Shown in pieces: positions 12,748-25,206 of a stretch of 64,000 bases of DNA (position 1 is its first letter; each line of letters opens with the position of its first letter). This DNA is from Apostichopus japonicus (Eukaryota; Echinodermata; Holothuroidea; Aspidochirotida; Stichopodidae): the NCBI RefSeq assembly GCF_037975245.1, contig NC_092571.1, forward strand, positions 22,925,917 through 22,989,916. The letters run 5' to 3'. The notes under the pieces are model-generated. The model was not told where the DNA came from. It saw only the letters and a list, made by a program, of their open reading frames with translations, and did no database searches. A program made the translations under genes and the position numbers.

Positions 12748-15700
12748 TTAGAATTCAATGCAAGGAACTTTAATATTTGCAGAAAAATCTACTTCAGTCT
12801 GCATTTCAAAGACGATCGGGGATGTGTTTTCCTCCGAGAGCAGACTCGCCTTTTTGAATCTTTCAGAAATAGACTCCAGAGTATAGTACTCCAGTGTGCA
12901 TTTAGTAAAGGGTCCCATTGGCTTCCAGTACCCGCACGCGTTGAGCCTATTCCGCGACAAAATGCTACTCATCTCTTCACGTGCCATGCACATGTCCACG
13001 TCCTGCACATCAGATGTCTCACAGGCAGAGAAGTCTAATTCGTGGTTCAGAGTAACCATAAGGTCAGCAAGATATTCATCGACGTCATCATTGGTGACGT
13101 TATCAGCAACATGGCACGATTCAGCTTCTTTCCACGATACAGTGAAATAGTCTTTGCCGTCTTTCATGCTCACTCCGAATTCATTTATGATGAGCTCTTC
13201 AACTTGATAAGCGGGAAATGCCAGGTTTGGGTTAAGAAATGGCTTCTCTGTTGACACAAAACTGCTGAGAGCAAGCTTAAAATTGGGCAGATCATTAGGG
13301 TCCGGTCCGGTCAAATATGGCACAAAGAATTGAACTGTGGGAGTTTTCAATGAGTATTTTTCAGCAACATCGCAGGGCAAGGTGTCGATGAACGAGGAGG
13401 CCGAGACGTGTCCAATTGAGATGCCGACGACGTGTTCGCCCGGATGAAGGAACTCCGTCAGAATGGGGTAGTTAGGTAAATTCAGAGAACCTTTGAATAT
13501 GGTGAATTGAAAGTTTAAAAAAGATAACATTTTAATTTTTCTATTCGCATACACATTTTCAAGGAGTTTTGAAGCTTCCTGCCGGGGTGCAGAAAACTTG
13601 CCCGCGGGACGCATTTTGCCCACTTGTGCTGAGACCCACCCCAAGGATGGTACTCTGCTATACTCCAATATCAGTTACTTTACACCTTAACCCCTAACCC
13701 CCCCCCCCTCCCTCGCCCTCCACTGAGCTACACACACACACTTTGCGAAGCAAATCGACATCCATGAATTCATCCATATAATACATTGGAGTTATAAATA
13801 TAGGCCTAAGAAAGTTACAATTATTATGAAATTTGACGTAGAACCATCATGATTTATTCTGAAATCTAAGTTTCTGATCTCACCAACCTGTGTCCCGTAA
13901 CACACCTTGACAACAACACAGTGGCGTAGCTACGGGGGCGTGGGGGGGTTGGCGACAGCCCCCATGAAAGCTTGTCGCACCCCAGTCGCCCCCACTGGGA
14001 TTTTGGATGTCGAAAAAAAAATTACATGCGCGAAAAATATATCATTGGTCTGAATGGTCTCGAATCTCCATGATGACCACTCATGAACGACCCTTCGACC
14101 GCGGACCGGCAGTAGGCTATAGTTCCTGAAAAACCTGACATGACATAGCGCATAGGCCGAGAAGTCTACAGTAGTCGCACTGTACTGTAAACGCATGTTA
14201 ACGACCGTCGAATAATATGATTCCTGCTCTACAAGACTACAACACACATAATGTTTACTACTGAATCTGTGTGTTCGACTCTTCGTGCAAACTTTGCCTT
14301 TGTCACTCTTTTTTAAAATATCCATAATCCCTAACATACAAATAAATACTAATACAAACAGCCAATCAGTATCTTGTAACCAGTGCGCATTAACTGATCA
14401 AACAAGCTAGTGAGCAATACTATACACTTATAGAAACGTGGTTTCCAGGTACTTGAATGCCAAAGAAGATGTTAAAAGGTAAAAAATGCTGATATGATAC
14501 ACATGTTTCTCACATCATTGCTCGCGTCATTGCCTCGATACCTTGTTACATTTTCAATCGGGTTTTCGCTTCTGGGACGTACCCTGATGCTCTTAAAACC
14601 GCTAAAAAACCAAATTTTCAAGAAAGGAGACAACACTATCGCTGAGAACTACCGGCCAACAGTGGCGGAGCGTCCAAACAGTCAGGGGAGCGGATGCCCC
14701 CCCCCCCCTTCGACGGACTCAAATGGACTGCTGGCGCCCTTTTCAGCTTTTTAGGACTTTTGACTTATTCGCGATTATTGACTTTTTTATTGCACTCTCA
14801 TCTACCTATCGACATTTGTCACATTTTGTTGGTGTAGTTTACTGACAAAATGCTCTGACTTACGGCGGTATTTAATTAATCGGCACTTAATTCTGTTATA
14901 CGAAACTCTTTCCAAGAGCAGTACTGGGTTTCCGATCTATTTTTTTGAAAACATGAGCACTCACAAAGATACCACAGGGATTGTGATGAAGCACATGTAC
15001 TTTAAACACCCACATAAACTTCCGACTTGTCACAATTGGCGATGACCCATATTTATTCTTCGTTTATCTGCAAATTAGCAAGGCCCAGAAAGGGTCATTT
15101 CCGGCGATCTAGGGAATATCTTTACTCAAAAAAATTCTGTACGCTCCGCGCCAATCTGTAGTGGCGCTCCGCTTAGATAGTGTCGAAAGCGCCCCTACAG
15201 GCCATTCTCGCCCCAATACCCCTAGCACCGCCACTGCCGGCCAATCAGTCTATCACCCTAATAATATTTCAGACGCAATCTTTGATGTCAGTTTGACATA
15301 TAGTTCGGTCATTTCAGTATGTTACTTGGCTGAAAGCCCAGTCAATCTTTCTTTATTTTCCACGCGCAATTTGCAGATTCGTCGAAAAATGTCAATGCCG
15401 GTGTCAAACTCATAAAAGATATGTCATGATATTTCAAAGTAACTTACCAGATTGTTTTTTTTCTTCTATTTCACTAAACTATTTGATGACCACATGAAAA
15501 CACGGAATTTCAAAATAAAGGATGTTGAGAAAACTTTAGAGCAGCTTAGAAGGCCTGCGAAGTGTCATTTCCAACGACCTAGGAGGCCTTTTAAGCTAAA
15601 AATTTTCGGTACGCTGGGCGCCAACTCATGGTGGCGCTCCGCTTAGATAGTAACAAGAAAATGGTCAAGCCCCCCAGGAAATGTTCAAGCCCCCCCCAGC

Positions 15701-16937
15701 GCCCCCACTGAAAAATCCTGGCTACGCCACTGCAACAACATAACTCACTGGGACATTCTATAGCTTTACAATATTGTTGTGTGAACTTTATATAGTGATA
15801 TAAATGGTGGAGAATTAAGATAGGAAAGTGAAAATTAAACATAGGTAACTTCAAAGAAGGAATATACATATAGACAATCTAGCTGTATCAACAATTAATT
15901 AAAGCCTGAAGAGGAATTGCCGATATTAAATTTACAATGGGCATGAGTCGTGACCAGGTCAAGAGCGAAGGAAGAGCAATTAAGGCCTCTTGAGACCATC
16001 CAGATAGAGTCCCCAGTACTAGGTGCTTAAACTCTAACCCTGTCACAGGCCCGTAGCCAGGAATTTGCCAAGGGAGGGGCGAAAATGTAGGCAAACTATC
16101 ACAGCCGTAGATACGGCATTGCAAACAATCTAAGCGTAGCGCCACTATGTTGGCGCGAAGCGTACAAGAACATTTTGGCTGAAAATGCCTCCCAGATCGC
16201 TGGAAATGGCACTTCCCAGGCCTTGTAAGTTGCATCGTAGCATTTTCTCTTTTGAAATTACTAGCGATATCATAAAATCATTAAAAAAAATATGCTCAAA
16301 GGGGGAGGGGGGGGGCGGCTTCCCCCTTCGCCCCAATTTGGCTACGCGCCTGCCCTGTCCCCATTCCTTCTCCCAACATACAAATATTGAGAGTAAACCA
16401 AATTAAAAATAAGTTAAGATGTCGATAAAAGTGGAATTCATGGTTTCTGTACATATATTTCTTTCCACTCGTTTTGAGTGAATCGGTTTGTCTTTATATA
16501 CACATATGGAAGTTATGGTTACCATTTTCTTTATGTGTCATATTAAGATTCTTTCAGACTCGACAATCACGGAAGCAAAACGCGTGACCAATATTTATGT
16601 CAGTCAACATTTTTGTAATAATTTGAAAAGTCAATTATGACATTTCAAGATAGACGTGCGAACATTTAACAATAAAATCTCGAGAATGAAGATCAGAACA
16701 AGCTTTTCATCTCTAAAACAGATGTCGTAAGTTACTAACGCGATATGTCTTACCTTTTTGATCCGGAATTAATGCATTTACTTGGTTAAGTTTACAGGCA
16801 ACTCTCTCCTTTGGTACTGGAAATAGCACGATGGTCCCCGCATAGCCCACCCGTGTAAGATTAGCAAATTCGTCTGCTTCAGAGGTTCGAATGAAGTAGA
16901 ACATGTAGAAGATAGTAACAGCCAAAAACGACTTCAT
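12748..16937 (-). CDS. Secreted eight-cysteine protein of unknown family, copy A (two exons)
   Basis: Exon 1 is 16,937-16,754 (184 bp, donor GTAAGA) and exon 2 is 13,490-12,748 (743 bp, acceptor TTCAAAG). Joined in phase 1 they give 308 residues. The first 21 or so residues are a signal peptide (MKSFLAVTIFYMFYFIRTSEA), followed by an N-glycosylation motif NLT at 26-28. Eight Cys lie at about 48, 101, 187, 218, 229, 247, 259 and 305, consistent with four disulfides, and the chain is acidic. I chose this ATG because the signal peptide and the context before it are shared by all three copies and lie downstream of a TATA box. Exon 2 differs from copy B at 37 of 247 residues (hand count). The intron carries two hAT insertions absent from B and C. 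I do not recognise the family; no catalytic motif is evident. Confidence 0.8.
14494..14659 (+). mobile_element. LINE reverse-transcriptase fragment inside a hAT element
   Basis: Across two frames the sequence reads like the start of a non-LTR RT domain: SGTYPDALKTAK, then FKKGDNTIAENYRP, the family's GDNxxxxNYRPISL region. It is cut at 14,659 by the nested hAT insertion, and the next few codons (ISLSP-like) resume at 15,245. It is frameshifted and dead. Confidence 0.65.
14660..15236. mobile_element. Nested short hAT element
   Basis: Ends CAGTGGCGGAGCG and CACCGCCACTG are flanked by a perfect 8-bp duplication CCGGCCAA (14,652-14,659 and 15,237-15,244). It interrupts the LINE fragment at the NYRP motif. 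Its right end carries the module ending GGCGCTCCGCTTAGATAGT shared with other hAT elements in the window. Confidence 0.92.
16046..16352. mobile_element. Short hAT-type MITE in the intron of copy A
   Basis: Ends CAGGCCCGTAGCCA and (reverse complement) CAGGCGCGTAGCCA are flanked by CCCTGTCA / CCCTGTCC, an 8-bp target duplication with one mismatch. Copies B (about 44,625) and C (about 61,850) have the uninterrupted GGGACAGGGTTAGAG-type site. Confidence 0.92.
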
Positions 16938-17012
16938 CTTCGTTGGTGAAATTCGATCCTTAATTAGCAAAACTTTATGAACTGAGTGAGCTTTTCAACA
17001 AGAATACCAGGA

Positions 17013-17020
17013 TATTTATA
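17013..17020 (-). promoter_or_regulatory. TATA box of copy A
   Basis: Minus-strand GGGTATAAATATCC, about 75-85 bp upstream of the ATG. The same element at the same distance precedes copies B and C, with a conserved downstream stretch AAAGCTCACTCAG that is probably around the transcription start. Confidence 0.75.
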
Positions 17021-18325
17021 CCCAGCCATCTCTATTTACGGAAGCGGAGAGGTGGCATTATTGTTCTACATATTCATAACATTCAAAAGAACGTTTTGAA
17101 TTAAGTTAACATGACTGGAGGTTTCTCTTTACTTTCTTAGTTTTGGTTTTATTAACATATGAAAATTCCCCAGAGGCGCTATCGACTATGTAAGCGCTTG
17201 TTTTGAACAGTCAAACACAATTCCTGCTGCTTGATTATATACAGCATTTCTAGTCCACCGTGTATTCCTGCTGGAGAGAAAGAGGTGAACAAGTGTTTGT
17301 TATTCGCTTGCCGAAGTCAAAAAGTGCGATGTTCATGGCTTGCCTTATATGTGCGTGATTGTGCATGTGTGTATTACATCTTGGTTTGTAAACACTATAA
17401 TTACAAACCGTGTGTGGTCAGTGTACTTCATACTTGTTATGTGGATGCACTTTATTAAGTGTAAGGATAATACTCCATTCTGTGGAGGTCAAATGTCAAT
17501 ACAGAGTTCAAATTCTTAAAACCTTGTACGTAGGTTTATCAATAAAAAAGATAAGAAAAAGGGGAATTTTGGTTCTATAGTTAATACATGATATATAGAT
17601 CTCCCATGGTTAATACATGACCCTTATTAAACTGGTGGAGTCAATGGTCAATATGAGGTCAACAAACGTCATCGTATGTAAACTTTGTAAAAAACAACAA
17701 CTCAAAGAGCGAATATTTATTGAAGTTCAAATGTGGCTTATGTATAGATCCTACTTGGTGATTAGATGAATCCTTTCTCTGTAATTCCGTTGTTGTTTTT
17801 CTATATATTTCTGATTTTCTTTTTGGTCAGTTTACTAGGGAGGGAAACTCTTTGACAATCCCCTCTGGGTTTTTAGTTTTACTTCCCTCTACTTCATTGT
17901 TACTCATATTATTGTTGTTATTTTGTGCACTTGTACTATGTAAGGTTGTAGAAAAACAAATAAACGAAACATAGCTTTCATGATTTTATGTAAATTAAAA
18001 AAAGAAATTTGGATAAGAAAATGAAGAAGACAGAACAGAAAGCAATACATTGCTGTATGTCTTTTGATTCCACCTCAACAGTCTTATATTTCGAAGAGAC
18101 TCAGTGTTAAGTCTCTCGTTTCTATTCCTTTACAACTATTTATTTTGCGACGGATTGAAATTATTTTGAAAGCTATGGTAATGATTGCCAAGAAACAATT
18201 ATCGTACACACATAATTGGATATTCCTCTAAATTAAATTTAACGTTTTAAAATTAAGCATTTTTATACGGTAATTAAACGCCTCTAAATTTTGGATTATA
18301 TAAGACAATACCAAACAAACGAAAC

Positions 18326-18735
18326 CAATAATGTAAGCAATTAAATTTGCCATGTAAAATAATTGCCGAGTTAGATAGGCGTTTCAACCAGCATCAATTC
18401 TCTTTCACCCGAGAAAGCAATTGTCGAAATTAAAAATGCACTCAAAAGATGCACTAAAGTAAGGATGGTGACTAATGGATTGAACTCAATTAGTGTTTCT
18501 GTTGTTAGGTTATTTCTTGAGTTTGTTTTCTTAATTATACAAAATAATTAAAACGAATAACGGAGGCAATTAAATTTGCCTCCGTAAACAAATTGCCGTT
18601 TCAACCAGCATTAATTCCTACTTTCACTGAGAAGGCAATTGTCGAAATTAAAAAAATAAGTAATGATGGTTACAATTGGATTGAACTCGATTCGTGTTTC
18701 TGCTGTTAGGTTGTTGTATATTTCTTAAGTTAGTT
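18326..18735 (+). repeat. Tandem duplication of about 220-240 bp
   Basis: Two diverged copies share AACCAATAATGTAAGCAATT/AACGGAGGCAATT, TTAAATTTGCC, GTTTCAACCAGCAT, AATTGTCGAAATTAAAAA and GTTAGGTT in the same order (about 18,326-18,545 and 18,555-18,735). Confidence 0.7.
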
Positions 18736-19029
18736 TTTTTAGTTACTTGGAGGTGAACCTTCTTTTATAAGGCAACGTTGCATGGTATCAATGTCTTCTG
18801 CAATGCACCGAAAATATACGGCCTTCAAAACATCGAATAACGGCGTGCAGTAACTAACTAATGGCATGTTGTAGATCTAATAGTTATGACATGTGAGCTT
18901 AATGTATTTACAACAGAACAGCGCTACTAACAAAATAGTCTCATAACTTAAATCAATTACTTGGTTTGATTTGATGTTTATTTGACCTTGAACTGTCAAT
19001 CTGCGTTGTAAATATATTGGGGAGACCGG

Positions 19030-19135
19030 GCCGAGTTGTCGAGTTGTAACATGGGCGAGTTGTAACATGGGCGAGTTGTAACAGGGGCGAGTTGTAACAG
19101 GGGTGAGTTTTTAACACGGGCGAGTTGTAACAGTT
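19030..19135 (-). repeat. 16-bp minisatellite GTTACAACTCGCCCAT, left arm
   Basis: About six imperfect units read on the minus strand. The same array, also adjacent to a GACCCGGTCTCCCC-like segment, lies at 40,628-40,735 in the opposite arm. Confidence 0.85.
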
Positions 19136-21141
19136 AATATTTTTGTATACACCCTCCATCTTTTGATAGCCTCAATTATGCTACACGTTTACACGCCACA
19201 ATCACACACAGTTATGTTGAAGCTAGTACGAAGCTGTCAAGAATTGTCCAATAATTTACATTTTGAGAGTTCCAAAGCAAGTTTTCAACATGATATTATT
19301 TACTTTATCAGAATGCTTCGACCACCAGCTAATCCTCCATAGGTCACAAAACCATCAATATCCTATAGTAACAATAACTGCAGTACTTTATTGAACACGT
19401 GCTAGGTTAGAGGTTACAACAAATCCTTTTGGGGCAGGTGCAACAGGGTTTTATAACCTGCCCAAAGTTAAACAGTTGTAGCTCAAATAAGGCCATTTTC
19501 TTTACAATCGGCTGTGTAATTTGAATATTACTTGTCACTGCTTGTAATTAATTGGATGCGGGAACTACAACATCTTAAAATTGTTTGCGTCGGATCAGAA
19601 AAAACTTGCGTCCTATAAATATTATCTTCGCGACTTAGCTATGCTTTCTTCAGATATGTAACTACTACACTTTAACTTAGGTTCACCTCGTTATCATCCT
19701 ATCACTTTGACAGTATTACTTTTCGTGAGCACGCTCTTGTATAAACTACACTACTTAAATCGCCTCAGCGCCGGATGTCTTGTATTGATTATCGCTATAG
19801 TTTATCTTTGCAATTATATCATCGAATTGCGAGGACATTCATATTCTTTTATATTTTCTTCGAGGTCAGAGGGGTTGGTATAAAGGTCAAAACCACCCTA
19901 CGAATAGGCATATGTAGTTGAAACCGCGATCGCGAACAGTTAAGTGGCGATATGTTTAATCATAGTTATGAAGGTCCGCGACGCCATCTTGTTATTCTAA
20001 AATATCAACGAGCTACCACCAGCGACACTTTCATTAATGGTACTACATTGTTTACCACCACACTAATGTGACAGCAGCAGAAGACTATTAAAAATAACAT
20101 ACTAGGGGTCTATTTACTCTTAATTTCAAGTTTTCAAAGTCCTCCATGAAAATATGCACTTTTATACCTCTACAGGGAACATACAGTACTTAGTCATCAT
20201 GACAACCTGACAACACATTGGCTTGTGCGCAACGCATATACTGATAGGCCAATGATGTGCAAGAAAAACATACAATAATGAAACCTTATATATACCTTTG
20301 GAACCTGAGCAAAATTCCTTTGCTTCGTCTCTTTTGAGTTTAGCTAATGCTTCATTCATTTTAAAATGTGTCCTAGACGTAGGAAGAAAGATCTGTTTAG
20401 TTTGCATGATAGTATTCATCTTCATTATCTTTCTGTACAATACAGAGTGCTATGTTCTTGGATACTCAGTTCAAGTTCGCAAAGTACAGCACAATCAGGA
20501 TATGCTTTAATGTTACTGTTACCTTTTTATTGTGTTCATGTCTACCTCTCAACTGTGTTAATGAACATACAAGCGAAATGACTTTACCATGGTATGTGAA
20601 CTTTGATATACAATCTGCCACTTATTGGAGTCTCATGGAATACGGAAGTGTAGTGTGGTGTGGATGTGGAATCGGAAAATTAAAATGAGACTTACCTGTA
20701 AGTCAGTGGCGTAGCTACGGGGGGGCCTGGGGGGGCCGAGGCCCCCCCATGAAATCGGCTGGCCCCCCCACTGGCCCCCCCACTGGGAATGGGGTAAAAA
20801 AAAATGTTGTAAAAAAAATAAATAAGTGCGATTCACTAATATTTTTTGTTCAATAATTTGGGAAATAGAGTTACACAATTTTCTCGTCTGCATCTGGTAG
20901 AATAAGAATAATACAATATCTGTAGTAATCATGAGAATGGTCACACAGCATGGCATGGCAATGGTGGATGCGACGATTGCGACCATACACCACGAACCTT
21001 GTTGTGCTGCGCGATATCGATATCTGCTGAATATGTTCAGTGCTTCCACCTAGCGCAACAATCTATCAAAAGATTGGCACCGTTTGTACTAAGCCGAGGT
21101 ATCAGGTATTCATATATTGCCTCGAGTCAAATGAATATATG

Positions 21142-21880
21142 CAGGTGCGGATCCAGGGCTTCCGGACCCCCCTCCCTGCTCTTGGCCCAAAAAAAAAGAG
21201 GGAAAAAAAGAGAAAAAAAAAAGAGAAAAAGAAAAGAGAGAGAAAAAAATAATTAAATTAAACGCCAATTTTAAACATGTAGGACGTCAGAAAAGCGGTT
21301 ATCCTCACAAGTCAGCCAGATGTGTCTTTTCCGTCAAATGAACTATAGTGTGCACGCGTGCTACACGTGCCAAAAATGTCTTACAATCTCAATTTTCAGA
21401 CAGAAAAGTTTCAAAATTGAGGTGGTGTTCAAATTTTTTTTGGGCGGTGAGGTTACAGAGCGGTAGGTTGCTAGGATGCGCTAACGAATTTTTCATGAGC
21501 AAACCCCTCACCCTTCCAGAATCCTGGATCCGGCCCTGCATCAAACAGTGGTGACGGAACGGGAGGGGATTGGGGGCTAAAGGCATTATGATTTTTGTAT
21601 CATTTCAACTCATCTGATATGTAATACCATATTTCATAGATTGTTTTTTTCTCATCAATTGAGAAATTGCAGACATGAGATCCATATTTTTAGGCTAGGT
21701 ACATGCAGCTTAGAATACTCGGGAAGTGCCGTTTCCGGCCATCTGGGGGGTTTGTAACGCCACAAATTTTCTTGTACGCTCCGCGCCAACCGATGATGGC
21801 GCTCCGCTCAGATAGTCTTACGTTCAGGCGCGGCTGGACCAGTCAGATCCCCCCTGTCACAAACCCTGCATCCGCCTCTG
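21142..21880. mobile_element. Nested hAT-like element
   Basis: The ends CAGGTGCGGATCCAGGG and (reverse complement) CAGAGGCGGATGCAGGG match at 14 of 17 positions. ATATG is repeated directly on both sides, only 5 bp rather than the expected 8. A further TIR-like motif CCTGGATCCGGCCCTG at about 21,523-21,538 may mark another end. It carries the GGCGCTCCGCT..AGATAGT module before its right end. Confidence 0.6.
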
Positions 21881-22164
21881 ATATGTCATTGAATATTCCA
21901 CAAAACTACTTATTTTATGCAAACGAAACTGTCGAAACATGATTTTCCACTACTGGTAGAGATATAAAATATTGGTAATTCTGAAATTCCTGCAAACATG
22001 CGGCTATGCCTGTTCACTACTCACTACTGTATCGCCTTAAAAAATGATGAGTGGAAATTATTTCTCCAGGACCATATCGTATCGTGGGTATCGAGTGCGT
22101 CTGATATACGAATGTACGTAGTACGTCTATGATGATATGCACTGTACTGTACTGATAAAAACAT

Positions 22165-22385
22165 AGGTGAATTTCACTCCATGGGAGTGATCACTGAGCA
22201 CATTCCGGTATAAGAGTGAATTTCCACTCCATTGGAGTAAATCTTGACTCCTAATAGAGTTATATTCACTCATATTAGGAGTGAGGGATAACTCCAATAG
22301 AGTTAAATTTCACTCTTAATTTGAAGTGCGCCGAGTGATCACCCCATTGGAATGAAATCCACTCATTTGTTTTTAGAGTGTTGCT
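22165..22385. mobile_element. Palindromic MITE built on ACTCCATTGGAGT-like motifs
   Basis: The ends GTGAATTTCACTCC..GAGTGATCAC and GAGTGATCACCCCATTGG..CACTC face each other, and the interior repeats CACTCC, GGAGTGA and TAGAGTTA in both orientations. Exact borders and target duplication are unclear. Confidence 0.55.
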
Positions 22386-24214
22386 AGATATATGAAGAAG
22401 AAATTTACATACCAATACATGTTATCGGTCATCGATTGGCACAAAAACCCAGATTCTGATGACAGCTGCCTCAAAAAACCCAATAAATGGCCTAATTAGC
22501 ACCGAGCCACCAATGTGGACAATTACCGAAACGTCGATGCGTGTTAGTCTTCCATCCCCTTCCTCTAATGCTATTTAAGTCCACATGTGGGCATATACTA
22601 CAAACCTACCGGTAGCCCGCAGGGGTTTGAGTTAGGAGAAAGGCCTTGACACCTTGAACGACAAATGATGCCAACTTCCCTCAAGTTAAAAGTCTGGCTG
22701 AGTTGGCAAGGCCAGTCAGCATGAAAGAGAATTTTTTTTTTTTGCATTTCTGTCACCAAAGTTGCACATCTTTTTGGTTGCTATTTTGCCTCACAGGTGC
22801 CATCTCCTGCGATCTGGGGGGTGCTGAAATCTCAAATTTTCTCTGTACGCTCCGCGCCAACCAAGGTGGCGCTCCGCTTAGATAGTAATCTCCGGCCCCC
22901 CCACAAGAAAGAACAGCCCCCCATGGCCCCCCCACTCAAAAAATCCTAGCTACGCCACTGCTGTAAGTTTAAGTTTGAATGCTTTTCTACGGACAAATCA
23001 CACAAACATGGGGTCACCTGTCATTCCTTTGAATAACTCCCACCCTTTTCTAACTAACGTCTGTAGAATAAATCTGTAAAACATTGAAGCTAGTCGATCA
23101 GTAGCTCATAGTGTATGGTCCTATGCCACGATTATACACCTTCCTGAGGTGGTACGTGAGACCATTTTTATGAAATGCTCTCCCAAAACCGCTAGAAGGA
23201 AAACTCTTTTGTTTGTGACGGATTTGCTATTCCGTACTATCTGGGCGGCCCTTAAGTACGTGGTTCAATGTGTGATTTCTGTGGTAATCGACTCTCTCCT
23301 GCAATTAGATAACGATTGGGTTAGTTCTGTGCCCATTTTTTTGTTAATTGAAACAGTTATCTATCTAACAACAATAATTACGTCAACTTAAATTCATGTT
23401 ATTGTTATGTCGATGGTGAATATCCTCAATCCCACGAAATTTGTTGTTGTTTTCTTACTCACAACGCTATGACTTGGTGAATATACGTATTGCGACAAAG
23501 TGTAATGCCCATATCGTTTCCGTCTGGTAAACTCGTTTAAGTTGGTAGTCGAGTACGCTATTAAACATAATGAGACGCATATTAGTAGTAACAATGTATT
23601 AACAAGACAAATGCAACGAACGAATAGAAACTATATACAGTACAATCAATTATATATATTTCAATGTTTTTATTATGGCTAATAGACTTTTTCAATATAG
23701 GTTTTATGACTTGATAATGTTATAGCAGGAGAAGTTTACCATGAACCATTTTATAAAACTAATTACACTAAAAACTAATTACACTTGCTAAATTATAAAT
23801 CGGTAAAGGTAGCTCATTACTCAGGTCTAAATTGGCTAGAGCAACAGACCTAACGTGTCTCCCGTCACAGGCCAAATGGTTCGCGTCACAGGCTGAATAT
23901 CTAATTAGCCGAGACACTATGGTTCGTGTCTATTACCAAACCCACGCCAACCTCCCATCTTCACAAACTGCTAAAACAAATATCTATTTCTCGTAAATTG
24001 TAAACTACAAGTGCCCTTTCAATGCAAACATTCAAACATTTAATTGTTAATAGATTTGTGCCACAGAATGTCATGAACGTCCCACTGCTACCCATCTACC
24101 GATTCGATCCTCTTCATCCTTCACTGTTGCTGTCTAAAATAAGAAGTATCATATCTGAATGTTTCAAACCGTAACTTTTATGTAACGTCAACTTGTTTAT
24201 TCTTATTTATTCAG

Positions 24215-25206
24215 AAAAACTGACTCTACCGAACAATCCAGTGTTGCCCCAGGTTTGACTTCTGATTAACACGTCATTGGAGTATCAACAGGAATAATTG
24301 AAGCAACTTCTTTCATCCAAAGCGAGAACAGTTGTGTGGCCGATAAGTTCACCCTTCGAGCCCTTACGGTTCAGTTTTACATCCCTTTCTTAACAGGGAG
24401 TGATCCACATGCGAAACCTGTTTACAAATTAGTTCTGGGGAGTTTCGTGTCAACTGAGAAACCTTTTCTACAACCAAACATGGCGGTACCAACCAAACAG
24501 ATCGAACAACTCCATATCACCGAGAATGGTTTAAAGATGAAAGATGGCGACGGATTTTTTACTTTATCCTGGCAAGCTGCAGAAACATGTGACGATGTAT
24601 GTATGTATGTATGTATGTATGTATATGTGATCTTCCCGCAAGCAGGAACTCGCGAAAGAAGCCATGGAGGCTTATAGACTCGCAAGCTGACCGAAGCCAA
24701 TCTCTCGGCACACATCCATTTAACGTTCATGTCGGGAAGTTGTTATTGAACAACACCCTTGCCAGACGACACACATTGCTGTCGGCGGGAATCGAACCGG
24801 GGATCTCATGACTGGGAGACGCCGGCGTTAACCACTAGGCTATACACTCCACCATAATGTTCGTGAGAGTCCGTCTCCTTTCACCGATCTGTTTGTAGAA
24901 GAGTTAATAATTCCGTATAATTATGAACTCGACTGCACTGTTTGCGACGACCTTGTCCTACAAGACTAAGATATTTGTCAATCCTACAGAGATCTCGAGC
25001 GCGCGACATCGCGGAACATGTTCAACGCATGCCAAACCTGGGGCAACTTACATAATATGAATAAATGCAAGCTAAAATTTATGCGCATTGAAGCAATTTC
25101 CAAGGTTTTTGAAGACTTGAGTCTGCTAAGTGTTGATCAGGATTCTGTCTTTCAGATTGAGGAGGGAGCCATGGCATCTACTTTTATCATATCGCCTTGC
25201 ATATAA
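24215..25206 (+). pseudogene. Broken divergent paralogue of the secreted protein (copy D, exon 2 only)
   Basis: The start after an acceptor (ATTCAG) reads KLTLPNNPVLPQV, then a frameshift and stop, then a long in-frame match from ADKFTLRALTVQFY to SWQAAETCDD. A SINE breaks the exon at 24,597. After it the frame reads VRESPSPFTDLFVEE, PYNYEL and NACQTW, with a stop (TAG) inside the region matching EVDMCM. The conserved KLxLxSFVSTEKPFL motif and the later Cys show the relationship to copies A-C. I find no exon 1 upstream, so it is not expected to be functional. Confidence 0.85.
24597..24852 (-). mobile_element. tRNA-derived SINE inserted in copy D
   Basis: On the minus strand the head has an A box TAGCCTAGTGG and a B box GGTTCGATTCC, followed by a body shared with the SINEs at 26,515 and 32,397 and a (CATA)n tail next to the 5' break of copy D. 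Paralogue E has the uninterrupted GACGATGTTCGTGAGAG, which proves the insertion. A target duplication is short or blurred (ACGATG / ATAATG). Confidence 0.85.

Larger units (their letters stand above)
13919..15732. mobile_element. Non-autonomous hAT element in the intron of copy A
   Basis: Terminal inverted repeats CAGTGGCGTAGCTACG and its complement are flanked by a perfect 8-bp target duplication CAACAACA (13,911-13,918 and 15,733-15,740), the hAT hallmark. The paralogous sites in copies B (near 44,890) and C (near 62,150) are uninterrupted. The interior holds a LINE fragment and a second hAT element, and no transposase. Confidence 0.92.
17025..20695. other. Upstream non-coding flank of copy A, mirrored at about 39.6-44.0 kb
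   Basis: The reverse complement of most of this stretch is recognisable upstream of copy B, and in part upstream of copy C (58,338 onward). I find no supported gene. It contains a tandem duplication (18,326-18,735) and a 16-bp minisatellite (19,030-19,135). One exon-like segment at 20,298-20,375 is discussed in the findings. Confidence 0.6.
20704..22960. mobile_element. Non-autonomous hAT element, 2.26 kb, with nested elements
   Basis: Ends CAGTGGCGTAGCTACG and TAGCTACGCCACTG are flanked by a perfect 8-bp target duplication CTGTAAGT (20,696-20,703 and 22,961-22,968). It belongs to the same family as the element at 13,919. The interior has a nested hAT-like element and a fold-back MITE, and no transposase reading frame that I can recognise. 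Confidence 0.92.

Noticed and set aside
24336-24677. Functional gene starting at an ATG inside copy D
   Set aside because: The ATG is internal to a broken exon, without signal peptide, and the frame runs into a SINE.
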